DNA of 64,000 nucleotides from DASSWB01 sp035705495. GTDB lineage: Bacteria > Bacteroidota > Bacteroidia > Flavobacteriales > Flavobacteriaceae. This document shows positions 1 through 8,585 of the stretch, piece after piece (positions within the stretch are counted from its first letter, which is position 1; each line of letters starts with the position of its first letter). The stretch lies in assembly GCA_035705495.1 (NCBI GenBank), contig DASSWB010000022.1:1-64000 (forward strand), given 5' to 3'. The notes beneath the pieces are model-generated. The model was given only the letters and a program-made list of their open reading frames with translations. It searched no databases and was not told where the DNA came from. Position numbers and translations under genes: made by a program.

Positions 1-142
1 GAGCCCGACTGGCCCCGGATGGGACGGTACCTACAATGGGGCACCGATGCCATCCACCGACTACTGGTTCAGGATCGAGTACATAGAACCAAGGGACGGG
101 ACCGCAAGGGAATTCAAAGCTAATTTTAGTTTAAAAAGATAG
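1..142 (+). CDS. C-terminal end of a T9SS type B (gliding motility-associated) sorting-domain protein, partial
   Basis: Only the last 46 codons are in the window. They read in frame from base 2 and stop with TAG at 140-142. The residues WDGTYNGAPMPSTDYWF, followed by a charged stretch and the ending FKANFSLKR, match the end of the gliding motility-associated C-terminal domain (type B sorting signal). Bacteroidota use this domain to send large adhesins and enzymes through the type IX secretion system to the cell surface. The passenger region lies outside the window, so the protein's own function is unknown. The first 120 bases are about 60% G+C (72/120), far above the surrounding AT-rich genes. 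A strong hairpin terminator follows. Confidence 0.85.
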   Translation, partial: SPTGPGWDGTYNGAPMPSTDYWFRIEYIEPRDGTAREFKANFSLKR

Positions 143-157
143 ATTTTATAAAATCAA

Positions 158-188
158 AAAAGTGCCCTTTTTTAGGGCACTTTTTTTT
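158..188 (+). terminator. Rho-independent terminator after the T9SS protein gene
   Basis: A 7-bp stem (GTGCCCT at 162-168, AGGGCAC at 174-180) with a T5 loop is followed by eight T residues. An A tract before the stem means it could also work leftward, but no gene reads in from the right. Confidence 0.9.
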
Positions 189-203
189 GTCCAAACCTTT
201 CTC

Positions 204-233
204 TTGAGGGTTTGGGAATATTAAGTAAATTTG
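204..233 (+). promoter_or_regulatory. Bacteroidota-type promoter for kmo
   Basis: TTG at 204-206, a 19-nt spacer, then TAAATTTG at 226-233. This fits the Bacteroidota primary-sigma consensus (TTG near -33, TAnnTTTG near -7). Transcription would start near 240, giving a leader of about 38 nt before the kmo ATG. Confidence 0.75.
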
Positions 234-277
234 CACTGTTATTCATTTTGGGAATTACTTCCATTAGATAAAAATTA

Positions 278-1645
278 ATGCAACACCCTAAAAATATTGC
301 TATTGTAGGTTCTGGACTTGTAGGATCATTACTGGCAATTTACCTGAAAAGATTTGGACATACCGTAACGGTTTTTGATAGACGCCCAGATGTTAGGACA
401 ATAGAATTCTCTGGAAGGTCAATTAATCTAGCAATGTCTACCCGTGGATGGAAAGCCTTAAAAGAAGTAGGAATTGAAGATGAAGTTAAGCAATTGGCCA
501 TACCATTGGACAAAAGGGCTATACACGTAAACCATCAACCAACGGTACTACAAAAATATGGTAAGGAAGGAGAAGCGATTTATTCAATTTCAAGAGGTCT
601 CCTTAATCGGAAAATGATTAGTCTAGCCGAAGAAGCAGGTGTGGTTTTTAAGTTTGAAGAAAAGATATGGGATGTCGATTTGTCGAATGCTTCCTTATTT
701 ACCGGTAAATCTGAACGGGAGGAATGGAAAACGTACAATTTTGACATCGTTTTTGGGGCAGATGGAGCCTTTTCAAGGATCAGACATAAAATGCAACGAC
801 AAAGTAGATTTGAATACAATCAACATTTTTTGGATGTTGGTTACAAAGAATTGACAATTCCTGCCAACGAGGATGGTACCCATAAACTGGATAAAAATTC
901 TTTTCATATATGGCCGCGAAATGAATTTATGCTTATCGCAATGCCAAATATTGATGGCAGTTTCACCTGTACATTATTTTTACCTTTCGAAGGAAAAATT
1001 TCATTTGAAACCCTGACCACAGAAGAGGAGTTGCATCAATTCTTCACGAAGTTTTTTCCTGAAATTATGGATGATATCCCTAATTTGATGCATGATTTCT
1101 TTAAAAACCCAACAAGCGCGTTGGTGACGACAAAGTGTTTTCCATGGATATACAAAGATAAAATTGCATTGATTGGAGATTCGGCACATGCTGTCGTACC
1201 TTTTTATGGACAGGGAATGAATGCAGGATTTGAAGATATCTCTGTTTTGTCTGAACTGATGGAAACCTATAAAGACGACTGGAACAAAATATTTTCTTTA
1301 TACCAAAAAGAGAGGAAACCCAATGCGGATGCAATTGCTGAATTAAGTTATAGGAACTTTCTGGAGATGAGCAGTAAAACCGCAGATGAATCCTTCCTAT
1401 TGCGGAAAAAAATTGAAAAATTTTTAGCTTCTAAATATCCCGACAAATGGATTCCTGTTTATAGTAGGGTTACTTTTTCGAATAGATCTTATTCCGAAGC
1501 ACTTCTCATTGGCGACCAACAGTCGGCGTTAATGGATGAACTTATGAAAATAGAGGATATTAAAAACAACTGGGAAAGTGAATTTCTCGAAAGGAAATTT
1601 CTGGAGTTATATGAAAATTCACCTTTAAACCAGTTTCCGAGTTAG
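278..1645 (+). CDS. kmo: Kynurenine 3-monooxygenase (FAD-dependent)
   Basis: This 455-residue flavoprotein hydroxylates L-kynurenine to 3-hydroxykynurenine using NADPH and O2. The N-terminus has a Rossmann dinucleotide motif (GSGLVG, about residues 11-16) ending in the acidic FDRRPD. Next come the KMO-type GRSINLAMSTRG substrate/flavin segment and the Arg-containing ISRGLLN segment. The second flavin motif GADGAFSRIR and the GDSAHAVVPFYGQGMNAGFED motif follow. Length suits bacterial KMO. The ATG is preceded by a good promoter. Kynureninase (kynU), which acts on the product, lies at 52738-54015; no tryptophan dioxygenase or 3-hydroxyanthranilate dioxygenase is in the window. The stop codon is only 3 bp from the stop of the convergent antiporter gene, with no terminator between. 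Confidence 0.93.
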   Translation: MQHPKNIAIVGSGLVGSLLAIYLKRFGHTVTVFDRRPDVRTIEFSGRSINLAMSTRGWKALKEVGIEDEVKQLAIPLDKRAIHVNHQPTVLQKYGKEGEAIYSISRGLLNRKMISLAEEAGVVFKFEEKIWDVDLSNASLFTGKSEREEWKTYNFDIVFGADGAFSRIRHKMQRQSRFEYNQHFLDVGYKELTIPANEDGTHKLDKNSFHIWPRNEFMLIAMPNIDGSFTCTLFLPFEGKISFETLTTEEELHQFFTKFFPEIMDDIPNLMHDFFKNPTSALVTTKCFPWIYKDKIALIGDSAHAVVPFYGQGMNAGFEDISVLSELMETYKDDWNKIFSLYQKERKPNADAIAELSYRNFLEMSSKTADESFLLRKKIEKFLASKYPDKWIPVYSRVTFSNRSYSEALLIGDQQSALMDELMKIEDIKNNWESEFLERKFLELYENSPLNQFPS

Positions 1646-1648
1646 CTA

Positions 1649-3160
1649 CTATTCTTCGTCTCCTTCTTCTTCTCTTGGTTGCGGTAAATTTAAACTCTTG
1701 TACACTTCGTTAAGAGCTTCTTTGTTTTCAAGTAGAATAATGAGTGTATCGCCCGCAGCAATTTCCGAAGCACCATTTGGCGTAATAAATTTATCTTCGC
1801 GGGAAATCATGGCAATAATTGCCTTTTTAGGAAAATCCAGTTCCACAATTCTTTTCCCGACGGCAAAATTTTCCTTCGGAATATCTATTTCCTTTATCAG
1901 TGATTTGCTGCCCTCGGAGAGGAAAACATCTACTGGAGATTTTCGTTTCACTTTGAATGGTAAAGCAACATGTAGCCATTTTGCAACAATAGACAAAGTG
2001 GTTCCTTGGATAAGAATGGATGTTAAGGAGACGAAAAATACAATATTGAAAATGGTGTGTGCTTGTTCAATTCCTGCCAATAATGGATATGTTGCAAACA
2101 CAATTGGAACGGCTCCTCTTAAACCGACCCATGAAATATACCACCTACGGCGCATTTTCATCTTAAATGGTATGAGGCTTAAGAAAACACCAACGGGTCT
2201 GGCAATCAATATTAGAAAAAGCGAAATAATCAATCCTACTTCAACAATGGAAATAAGACCACTCGGATAGACCAAAAGACCCAAGGTAAGGAAAAGCACA
2301 ATCTGCATCAGCCAAGCCAAACCATCAAACATTTTCATAATGGTTTTTTTGTGGATCAGGTTTTGGTTTCCTAAATACACAGCTGACAAATAAACCGCTA
2401 AAAATCCATTTCCCCCTAAGGTATCGGTCGCTGAAAAAACAATGAACATAATAGCGATAGTCAATACAGGATAAAGTCCGTCAAAATCCAATTGAATCTT
2501 GTTAATAATATACTTGCTTATTTTTCCGAAAATAAATCCAAGAGCGGTACCAATAATGATTTGTTTAAAAAAAACCGGAAGGAAATCTATAATACTCTGA
2601 TCTTGATTGACTACAAGACCTAAGAAAATGATCGTAAGTAAATAAGCCATTGGATCATTACTACCGCTTTCCAGCTCCAATGTTGGTCTTAAGTTTGATT
2701 TAAGTGCTAAATTTTTTGATCTTAAAATAGAAAATACTGCCGCGGCGTCCGTAGATGAAACAATTGACCCAAGAAGTAAACTTTCATATATTGTGAAACC
2801 GGTTTCCATATATAGATCGGTAATAAACCATACAAAAAAACCGAGTGAAACTGCGGTTAACAAGACGCCGAAAGTGGAGAGCACCACTCCTTGCCACATA
2901 ACTGGTTTTATACTTTTCCAGTTGGTATCCAATCCTCCAGAAAACAAGATAAAATTCAAAGCTACAATACCTACAAATTGTGCAATTTGCGGATCATTAA
3001 ATTCTATTCCCCCAATACCTTCCGAACCTGCAAGCATTCCAACGGCCAAGAAAAGTATTAATGTGGGAACTCCAAATCGATACGATGTTTTTCCGGCTAA
3101 AACACTAATTAAAAGAAGAACTGAACCAATAAGTAAGACGTTTTCAGTGGTTATATTCAT
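1649..3160 (-). CDS. Potassium/proton antiporter of the CPA1 family (CvrA/NhaP2-like)
   Basis: This 503-residue inner-membrane protein has about twelve hydrophobic segments in the first 400 residues, typical of monovalent cation/proton antiporters. The SSTDAAAVFSIL and ELESGSNDPMAYLL segments carry the acidic and polar ion-site residues of the CPA1 Na+/H+ exchanger fold. After the membrane part, about residues 410-490 form an RCK_C (TrkA-C) regulatory domain (DIPKENFAVGKRIVELDFPKK and following). This membrane-plus-RCK_C layout is that of potassium/proton antiporter CvrA/NhaP2, which exports K+ during hypo-osmotic or high-K+ conditions. Ion specificity cannot be read from sequence. It is monocistronic, and its 3' end abuts kmo. 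Confidence 0.87.
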   Translation of the reverse strand: MNITTENVLLIGSVLLLISVLAGKTSYRFGVPTLILFLAVGMLAGSEGIGGIEFNDPQIAQFVGIVALNFILFSGGLDTNWKSIKPVMWQGVVLSTFGVLLTAVSLGFFVWFITDLYMETGFTIYESLLLGSIVSSTDAAAVFSILRSKNLALKSNLRPTLELESGSNDPMAYLLTIIFLGLVVNQDQSIIDFLPVFFKQIIIGTALGFIFGKISKYIINKIQLDFDGLYPVLTIAIMFIVFSATDTLGGNGFLAVYLSAVYLGNQNLIHKKTIMKMFDGLAWLMQIVLFLTLGLLVYPSGLISIVEVGLIISLFLILIARPVGVFLSLIPFKMKMRRRWYISWVGLRGAVPIVFATYPLLAGIEQAHTIFNIVFFVSLTSILIQGTTLSIVAKWLHVALPFKVKRKSPVDVFLSEGSKSLIKEIDIPKENFAVGKRIVELDFPKKAIIAMISREDKFITPNGASEIAAGDTLIILLENKEALNEVYKSLNLPQPREEEGDEE

Positions 3161-3183
3161 TGAGGAGATTTTATTTTCGGTTT

Positions 3184-3191
3184 CAAAAATA
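3184..3191 (-). promoter_or_regulatory. Putative -7 element for the antiporter gene
   Basis: CAAAAATA on the plus strand reads TATTTTTG on the minus strand and matches TAnnTTTG. It lies about 23 bp upstream of the ATG at 3160. No good -33 TTG is seen at the usual distance. Confidence 0.45.
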
Positions 3192-3262
3192 CGATTTTGA
3201 GTCGGAATTTTTTTGAAGAAAATGATAAAGAAGTAGAAAATCCATCAAGAAGAACTTTTTTA

Positions 3263-3293
3263 AAAACAAAAAATCCTCCACTGAGGGAGGATT
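3263..3293 (-). terminator. Rho-independent terminator after the zinc-ribbon-like gene
   Basis: Inverted repeat AATCCTCC (3272-3279) and GGAGGATT (3286-3293). Read on the minus strand, the hairpin is followed by TTTTTTGTTTTTA. It lies 22 bp past the stop of the 3315-4094 gene. Confidence 0.85.
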
Positions 3294-3314
3294 AAACTTT
3301 AAACGCTTCAAAAT

Positions 3315-4094
3315 TTATAAAGAAGAGAACAAACTATTCATTTTTTCCTTTTCTTCATTTGCCAATTCTTCGTCGACCAATATCCTTCCGCTGTGTTCAT
3401 CGGTGATGATTTTTCTTCGGCTCGAAATTTCCATGATTACTTGTGGCGGTATCGTAAAAAATGAACCTCCCGAAGCTCCACGTTCAACCGGAACCACGGC
3501 CAAGCCATTTTTAACATTGGATCTGATCCTTTGGTAAGCTCCTACCAATCGTTGGTCGATGTTTTTTTCTTGTTCCTTTAATTTTTCAATTAAAGCTTTT
3601 TCTTCTTTTTCTGTTTCGGAAAGAATTTCGTTCAACTCACTTTTCTTATGATTCAAGTGGTTTTGACGCGCTTCGATCTTTTCCTTTGTTTGATTAATTA
3701 CTTCAGTTTTATGTTCTATTTGAACCCTGTATTCATTAATATGTTTTTCTGCAAGTTCAATTTCCAGTTCCTGAAATTCAACCTCTTTTGAAAGTGCATT
3801 GAATTCCCTGTTATTTCGAACATTTTTTTGTTGTTCTGAATATCTTTTTATTGCTGCTTTCGCAGTTTCAATAAGATTTTTCTTGTTCTTGATTTCGGAA
3901 TCTATGGTTTCAAGATCGGCTGTTAATTTCTCTAAACGCGTATTTAAACCAGCAACTTCATCTTCTAAATCTTCAACTTCTAAAGGAAGTTCCCCGCGCA
4001 CGTTCCTTATTTCGTCTATGCGAGAATCAATCAGTTGAAGATCATATAAAGCTCTTAACTTTTCTTCTACAGTAACATCTGTTTTCTGTGCCAT
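3315..4094 (-). CDS. Coiled-coil protein of the C4-type zinc-ribbon (CT398-like) family with the cysteines missing
   Basis: A 259-residue soluble protein. About residues 10-190 are a long charged, heptad-rich coiled coil. The C-terminal part (about 205-250, VPVERGASGGSFFTIPPQ then KIITDEHSGRIL) aligns by eye with the zinc-ribbon end of the zf-RING_7/CT398 family. There the usual motifs are CxxC before IPPQ and CxxC in the CEHCGRIL context. Here all four metal ligands are replaced (S, S, D and S), so zinc binding is unlikely. The gene follows nif3 by 2 bp, a pairing common in bacteria, so the two are translated from one message. The molecular role is unknown; nucleic-acid or chaperone-like roles have been proposed for the family. 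Confidence 0.85.
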   Translation of the reverse strand: MAQKTDVTVEEKLRALYDLQLIDSRIDEIRNVRGELPLEVEDLEDEVAGLNTRLEKLTADLETIDSEIKNKKNLIETAKAAIKRYSEQQKNVRNNREFNALSKEVEFQELEIELAEKHINEYRVQIEHKTEVINQTKEKIEARQNHLNHKKSELNEILSETEKEEKALIEKLKEQEKNIDQRLVGAYQRIRSNVKNGLAVVPVERGASGGSFFTIPPQVIMEISSRRKIITDEHSGRILVDEELANEEKEKMNSLFSSL

Positions 4095-4096
4095 AC

Positions 4097-5188
4097 TTAT
4101 AAATACTTGATAGGATTGGTATCTGTGTTCGATAAAATAAATGCAAAATTAGGCAATTTTTTTGTAAGATAAGAGAATAGTAAGTTTTTTGTGAATTGTT
4201 CACTTTCATAATGACCAATATCCGCTAAAACAATATTTTCAGCTTTGAAAAAATCATGGTATTTTAAATCGGACGTGATGAAAATATCTGCTTCAGCTCG
4301 TTTTGCTGCCTCAATGGCAAAACTTCCACTTCCTCCCAAAACGGCAATTTTTTGTACGGGTTTGTTTAAGAATTTACTGTGCCGCACGATTCCACAGTTA
4401 AATTTTTGCTTTACTAATTTTAAAAAATCCTTTTCATTCATCACTTCCGGTAAATTTCCGATCATTCCCATCCCAATGTTTTGGTTTGTATTCTCAAGGG
4501 AAATAATTTCATAAGCAACTTCTTCATAAGGATGTTCCTCAAAAAGTTTTTTCAAAATTGGCGCTGTCAAGTGTTTTGGAAAAGTCACATTGAGTTGTAC
4601 TTCTTTTTCATATCTCATTTCTCCAATTTCACCTATAGAGGGTTTTGCACGCTCATTGCCCTTAAAACTTCCAATCCCTTCAATATTGAAACTACAGTTG
4701 TCATAATCCCCTATACCTCCCGCGCCGACATCAAAAAGTGCATTGCGCACTTGTTCAATATTTGAAACGGGAACATAAGTGGTGAGTTTCTGAATGGTAA
4801 ATTTTTTGGGAATTAATATTTTGCGGTTCAAAAGGTTTAATCTTTCGCAAATTGCGTTGTTCACTCCTTCAAAGCAATTGTCCAAAGCGGTATGAATTGC
4901 ATAGATAGCAATTTTGTTTTGTATCGCTTTTATGACTGTTTTTTCCACATAATCGGATCCGTTTAATTTTTTCAATCCAGAAAAAATAATGGGATGAAAG
5001 CTAATAATGAGGTTGCAGTTTTTTTCAATGGCTTCATCAACAACAGCTTCCAGTGTATCTAAGGTAATAAGTGTGCCAGTGACTTTATTTTGGGAAGAAC
5101 CTACCAAAAGTCCGACATTATCGAATTCTTCAGCATAATTAATTGGAGCTAATTCTTCAATTGCATTGATAATATCCTGAATTCTCAT
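4097..5188 (-). CDS. Nif3-like dinuclear metal-centre hexameric protein (DUF34)
   Basis: A 363-residue member of the Nif3/YbgI (DUF34) family, which forms hexameric toroids with a dinuclear metal site. The N-terminal half has the NVGLLVGSSQ segment and the SFHPIIFSGLKKLNG histidine motif. The C-terminal IAVLGGSGSFAIEAAKRAEADIFITSDLKYHDFF and DIGHYESE segments supply the remaining ligands. About 120 residues in the middle (IQKLTTYVP to HPYEEVAYEI) form the PII/CutA-like inserted domain found in longer family members, which explains the extra length over E. coli YbgI. The biochemical function is unsettled; GTP cyclohydrolase-like roles have been suggested. First gene of a two-gene operon with the coiled-coil protein downstream, divergent from lpxK. 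Confidence 0.9.
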   Translation of the reverse strand: MRIQDIINAIEELAPINYAEEFDNVGLLVGSSQNKVTGTLITLDTLEAVVDEAIEKNCNLIISFHPIIFSGLKKLNGSDYVEKTVIKAIQNKIAIYAIHTALDNCFEGVNNAICERLNLLNRKILIPKKFTIQKLTTYVPVSNIEQVRNALFDVGAGGIGDYDNCSFNIEGIGSFKGNERAKPSIGEIGEMRYEKEVQLNVTFPKHLTAPILKKLFEEHPYEEVAYEIISLENTNQNIGMGMIGNLPEVMNEKDFLKLVKQKFNCGIVRHSKFLNKPVQKIAVLGGSGSFAIEAAKRAEADIFITSDLKYHDFFKAENIVLADIGHYESEQFTKNLLFSYLTKKLPNFAFILSNTDTNPIKYL

Positions 5189-5205
5189 ATTTTTACGTTT
5201 TGATC

Positions 5206-5213
5206 CAAAGATA
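5206..5213 (-). promoter_or_regulatory. Putative -7 element for the nif3 operon
   Basis: CAAAGATA on the plus strand reads TATCTTTG on the minus strand, a full match to TAnnTTTG, 17 bp upstream of the ATG at 5188. The -33 element would fall near the lpxK start; none is clear. Confidence 0.5.
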
Positions 5214-5230
5214 AAAATTAACCTTAGCAG

Positions 5231-6244
5231 ATGTCACTTCGAAAACTACTTTTTCCTTTTTCAATTTTATACGACGGAGTGGTTGGCACTAGGAACTATT
5301 TGTACAACACTGGTTTTTTTAAATCGAAAAAGTATGATATTCCTGTTCTTTGTATTGGAAACTTGAATGTTGGCGGTACGGGGAAATCACCTATGGTTGA
5401 ATATGTAGCTACACTTCTTAAAGCTGATTATAAAGTGGCGGTATTGAGCCGGGGATATAAAAGAAAAAGCAAAGGGTTTTATCTCCTAAAAGGAGATGAA
5501 AAAGCTGAAGTTACTGGAGATGAACCATTGCAGTTTAAAATGAAATTTCCCAATGTCGTTGTTGCAGTTGATGAAAACCGTCAACATGGAATAGCGGAAA
5601 TTTTAAATCTGGAAAACCCTGATGTGATTATTCTGGATGATGCTTTCCAACATCGCAAGGTTACTGCCGGTTATAACATTTTACTCAGTGCCTTCGGAGA
5701 TCTTTATATAGATGATTTGTTGCTTCCGGCAGGTAATTTAAGGGAAAATCGAGCTGGGGCAAAAAGAGCCAATGCAGTTGTGGTAACAAAATGTCCGCCA
5801 GATCTTTCCGAGGAGGAAATGCAAACAATCCAATCCAAACTGAAAATAGAAAAGCAACAACAACTTTTTTTTACTTCTATTGAATATGCTTCAAAATTAA
5901 AAGGTTCAAAAAAGGAAATGAATTGGTCGGAATTAAAGGAAAAAGCGACTTTGGTTACGGGAATTGCGAATCCGAAACCTTTGATTTCACACTTGGAAAA
6001 AATCGGATTAAAAAACAGCTTAAAACATTTAAAATTTCCCGATCACCATATTTTTTCAGAAAGAGAAATCAATCAGATAAATTCTTTTGATATGGTAATT
6101 ACAACCGAAAAAGATTATATGCGGTTGAAAGATAAAATTTCAGAGGAAAAGCTGTTCTACATTCCTATTGAAGTCAGATTTATCAAAAACAAAAAAATAT
6201 TTGACTCTGATTTACAGTATTTTGTAAATGAAAAAATGAGATAA
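5231..6244 (+). CDS. lpxK: Tetraacyldisaccharide 4'-kinase (lipid A biosynthesis)
   Basis: LpxK (337 residues) phosphorylates the 4' position of the tetraacyl-disaccharide 1-phosphate intermediate at the inner face of the cytoplasmic membrane, forming lipid IVA. The P-loop sits within LCIGNLNVGGTGKSPMVEYVA (about residues 41-61) and is followed by VLSRGYKRKSKG. The VIILDDAFQHRKV segment is the second catalytic motif of the family, and TGIANPKP plus FPDHHIFSE mark the C-terminal half. It is a single gene divergent from nif3, and its stop codon lies inside the stem of a terminator hairpin. No other lipid A gene is in the window. Confidence 0.95.
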   Translation: MSLRKLLFPFSILYDGVVGTRNYLYNTGFFKSKKYDIPVLCIGNLNVGGTGKSPMVEYVATLLKADYKVAVLSRGYKRKSKGFYLLKGDEKAEVTGDEPLQFKMKFPNVVVAVDENRQHGIAEILNLENPDVIILDDAFQHRKVTAGYNILLSAFGDLYIDDLLLPAGNLRENRAGAKRANAVVVTKCPPDLSEEEMQTIQSKLKIEKQQQLFFTSIEYASKLKGSKKEMNWSELKEKATLVTGIANPKPLISHLEKIGLKNSLKHLKFPDHHIFSEREINQINSFDMVITTEKDYMRLKDKISEEKLFYIPIEVRFIKNKKIFDSDLQYFVNEKMR

Positions 6245-6262
6245 CAGGTATCTCATTTTCTC
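6233..6262 (+). terminator. Terminator hairpin overlapping the lpxK stop codon
   Basis: ATGAGATA (6236-6243) pairs with TATCTCAT (6249-6256), extended by flanking A/T bases and followed by a T-rich stretch. The lpxK TAA lies within the hairpin. Confidence 0.65.
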
Positions 6263-6338
6263 TTTGGCTAATCCAAATTACGATGTTTCATAATTGGTAT
6301 TACGCCAATAAATCAAAGGTTATGCCATTTATTTTTTT

Positions 6339-8546
6339 CTAAATTTTCACCAAATAATTATTGATTTTCTGAAAGAATTCTTCCACTTTATAAGGTTTAG
6401 GGATAATGTCGTTAAATCCATTCAAATAAAATTGATCCAGATTATCATCTAAAGTTACAGCTGTCAATGCAATAATAGGAATGTTATTGTTGAATTTTCT
6501 GATTTCAATGGTTGCTTCAATCCCACTTATTCCGGGCATGTGAATATCCATGAGAACCAAATCGTATTTATTGTTTTGCACCTTTTCCACCGCAATAGAA
6601 CCATTGTCTGCCACATCACAGATTACCTTGTGTTTTTCAAGAATTTTCCGCGTGATCATTTGGTTGATTTTATTGTCTTCCACAATGAGAATCCTCTTGT
6701 GATGCATAATTTCATTCGAAAGAATAACTTCACTTTCCAATTTGGCTTTCTTTTTTTCTGGTACATCAATATATCCCAGTGTTAATTGAAAGTAAAAAAG
6801 TGCGCCTTTTCCCAAATCGCTTTCCAAATGAATTTCACTGTGAAGAAGATCAAGTAGATTTTTTACAATAGAAAGACCGAGACCTGTACCGCCAAATTTG
6901 CGGTTGATTTGCATACTTCCTTGGGTGAAATTTTCGAAAATTGAATTTTGTTTTTCTTTACTGATTCCTTCTCCGTTATCCTCCACCTCAAAACGTAAAA
7001 ACACATGATCCGGTGTTTTTTTCGCCAGTTTTACCCGAATCCAAATGTCACCATTTTCTGTAAACTTGATGGCATTTCCGATTAAATTGATTAAGATCTG
7101 CGAAATAATCAAGGGATCTCCTTTTATCCGCTTCGGAATCGCTTCATCGAATTCATGGTGAATTTTATTTCCTTTGTCTTCTCCGGATTTGTTCAAGGCA
7201 ATTAAAACATCATTGATCCTCTTTTTAAGATTGAAAGAGGTGTCCATGGTTTCCACTTTCTTGGCTTCCAATTTGTTAAGGTCAAGAATGTTGTTTATTA
7301 AAGAGAGTAGATATTCTCCTGAAAACTTCAGGGAATTTAAATGTTCTTTCTGGTTGGGCGTCGGACTTTCTTCCAATAACAAATGCGTTAATCCGGTCAC
7401 GGCGTATAACGGAGTTCTCAATTCATGAGTAATTGTTGAAAGAAATTGCGCTTTGGCAAGTGAAGCTTTTTCGGCGTTTTCTTTTGCTAAAAGCAGTTCC
7501 GCATTCTTTTTTTGTAAAAGCGAATTTGCACGGGCTCTTAAGTGATTGTTTTTATATAAAGATAATGTGAGTAAAGAGAGAATTGTTATAAGAGCAACAC
7601 TGAGAATGGTGGTTAACTTATTGAATTGTAAAGTTCTCTCTTGTTCTCTATTGATTTCATTGATGACATTCATTTGATTTTTGAGCAAATCCACACCATA
7701 CCGTGTATTGGCATCTAACGCCATTGCTTGTTGGTTCAAATTGAAAATTGTATTTCTAATACTATTGCTTTCCTTAAGATAGATAAGGGAAGCCTTAAAA
7801 TTCCCTTTTTCTTCCAAAATCTGGCTCAACATAAGATTTGAGCTCATTTGCATGCTCGGGTAATGATATTTTTCTGCAATTTGAATTGCTTTCAGCGCTG
7901 CTTCCTCAGCTCGTTTCAAATCTTGTGTATGCATAAAGGTTCTGGCGAAATAATAATAGACCCGGGATTGTTCATAATAATTGGAACCACCTGATAGTAA
8001 TTTCTCCGACTTTTCCAATAAATGAAGAGCACGTCCCAGATTTTTGGTGCTGTTCAGCACCACAACGGCACGATTTAATGCAACGATTCCCAGATTTTCG
8101 GAATCTCCTAAATCCTCGTAAATTTCTTCGGCTTCATCTAGATTTTCATTCGCCTCTTCGAAATCTTGCTTTACATTATTCAGTTTTGAGAAATTGACCA
8201 AAGAGTTCGCTTTTCCTAATCTATCTTCAATGTTGTCCTGCATTTTAATCGCGCGCAAAAATTCCTTTTCGGCCTTTTGGTAGTCATGTTGTACAAAGTA
8301 CATTTGAGCAAGAAGACCGCTTGTTTGGGCAATGAATTGTTTATGTCCCAAATCTTGGGAAAGTTTTAATGCCTGCACCAATTGTTTATGCGCGACATCA
8401 ATATTCATCCGATCAAGGTTTTTTCCGGCGCTGTCCAAATAGGCTTCGATTGTTGTTGTAGTGCCATCTTCTTGGATTTCTTGAGAAAACCCATCGTGAG
8501 AGAAAAACATCAGAAGGACCAGAAATCTTAAAAGGATTTTTTTCAT
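6339..8546 (-). CDS. Hybrid sensor histidine kinase with periplasmic TPR domain and C-terminal receiver
   Basis: A 735-residue hybrid two-component protein. A signal peptide (1-21, ending FSQ) is followed by a helical TPR-type sensor region (about 30-270) predicted to be periplasmic. One transmembrane helix lies at about 310-332. A short coiled coil leads to HisKA (FLSTITHELRTPL, phospho-acceptor His374) and HATPase_c (N-box NAIKFTENG, G1 DNGEGI, G2 FGGTGLGLSI, about 475-585). The C-terminus (about 618-735) is a receiver domain with acceptor Asp667 (VLMDIHMPG) and conserved Lys717. No separate output regulator is adjacent, so phosphotransfer must go to the fused receiver or a distant partner. 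The ligand is unknown. Confidence 0.93.
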   Translation of the reverse strand: MKKILLRFLVLLMFFSHDGFSQEIQEDGTTTTIEAYLDSAGKNLDRMNIDVAHKQLVQALKLSQDLGHKQFIAQTSGLLAQMYFVQHDYQKAEKEFLRAIKMQDNIEDRLGKANSLVNFSKLNNVKQDFEEANENLDEAEEIYEDLGDSENLGIVALNRAVVVLNSTKNLGRALHLLEKSEKLLSGGSNYYEQSRVYYYFARTFMHTQDLKRAEEAALKAIQIAEKYHYPSMQMSSNLMLSQILEEKGNFKASLIYLKESNSIRNTIFNLNQQAMALDANTRYGVDLLKNQMNVINEINREQERTLQFNKLTTILSVALITILSLLTLSLYKNNHLRARANSLLQKKNAELLLAKENAEKASLAKAQFLSTITHELRTPLYAVTGLTHLLLEESPTPNQKEHLNSLKFSGEYLLSLINNILDLNKLEAKKVETMDTSFNLKKRINDVLIALNKSGEDKGNKIHHEFDEAIPKRIKGDPLIISQILINLIGNAIKFTENGDIWIRVKLAKKTPDHVFLRFEVEDNGEGISKEKQNSIFENFTQGSMQINRKFGGTGLGLSIVKNLLDLLHSEIHLESDLGKGALFYFQLTLGYIDVPEKKKAKLESEVILSNEIMHHKRILIVEDNKINQMITRKILEKHKVICDVADNGSIAVEKVQNNKYDLVLMDIHMPGISGIEATIEIRKFNNNIPIIALTAVTLDDNLDQFYLNGFNDIIPKPYKVEEFFQKINNYLVKI

Positions 8547-8585
8547 CGAATTATTTGGGTACTACTAACTTTTCACTAAAAGTAG

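Noticed and set aside
1698..2270. Plus-strand ORF of 190 codons inside the antiporter gene.
   Set aside because: It lies antisense to a gene with a complete CPA1/RCK_C pattern and has no recognisable motif.
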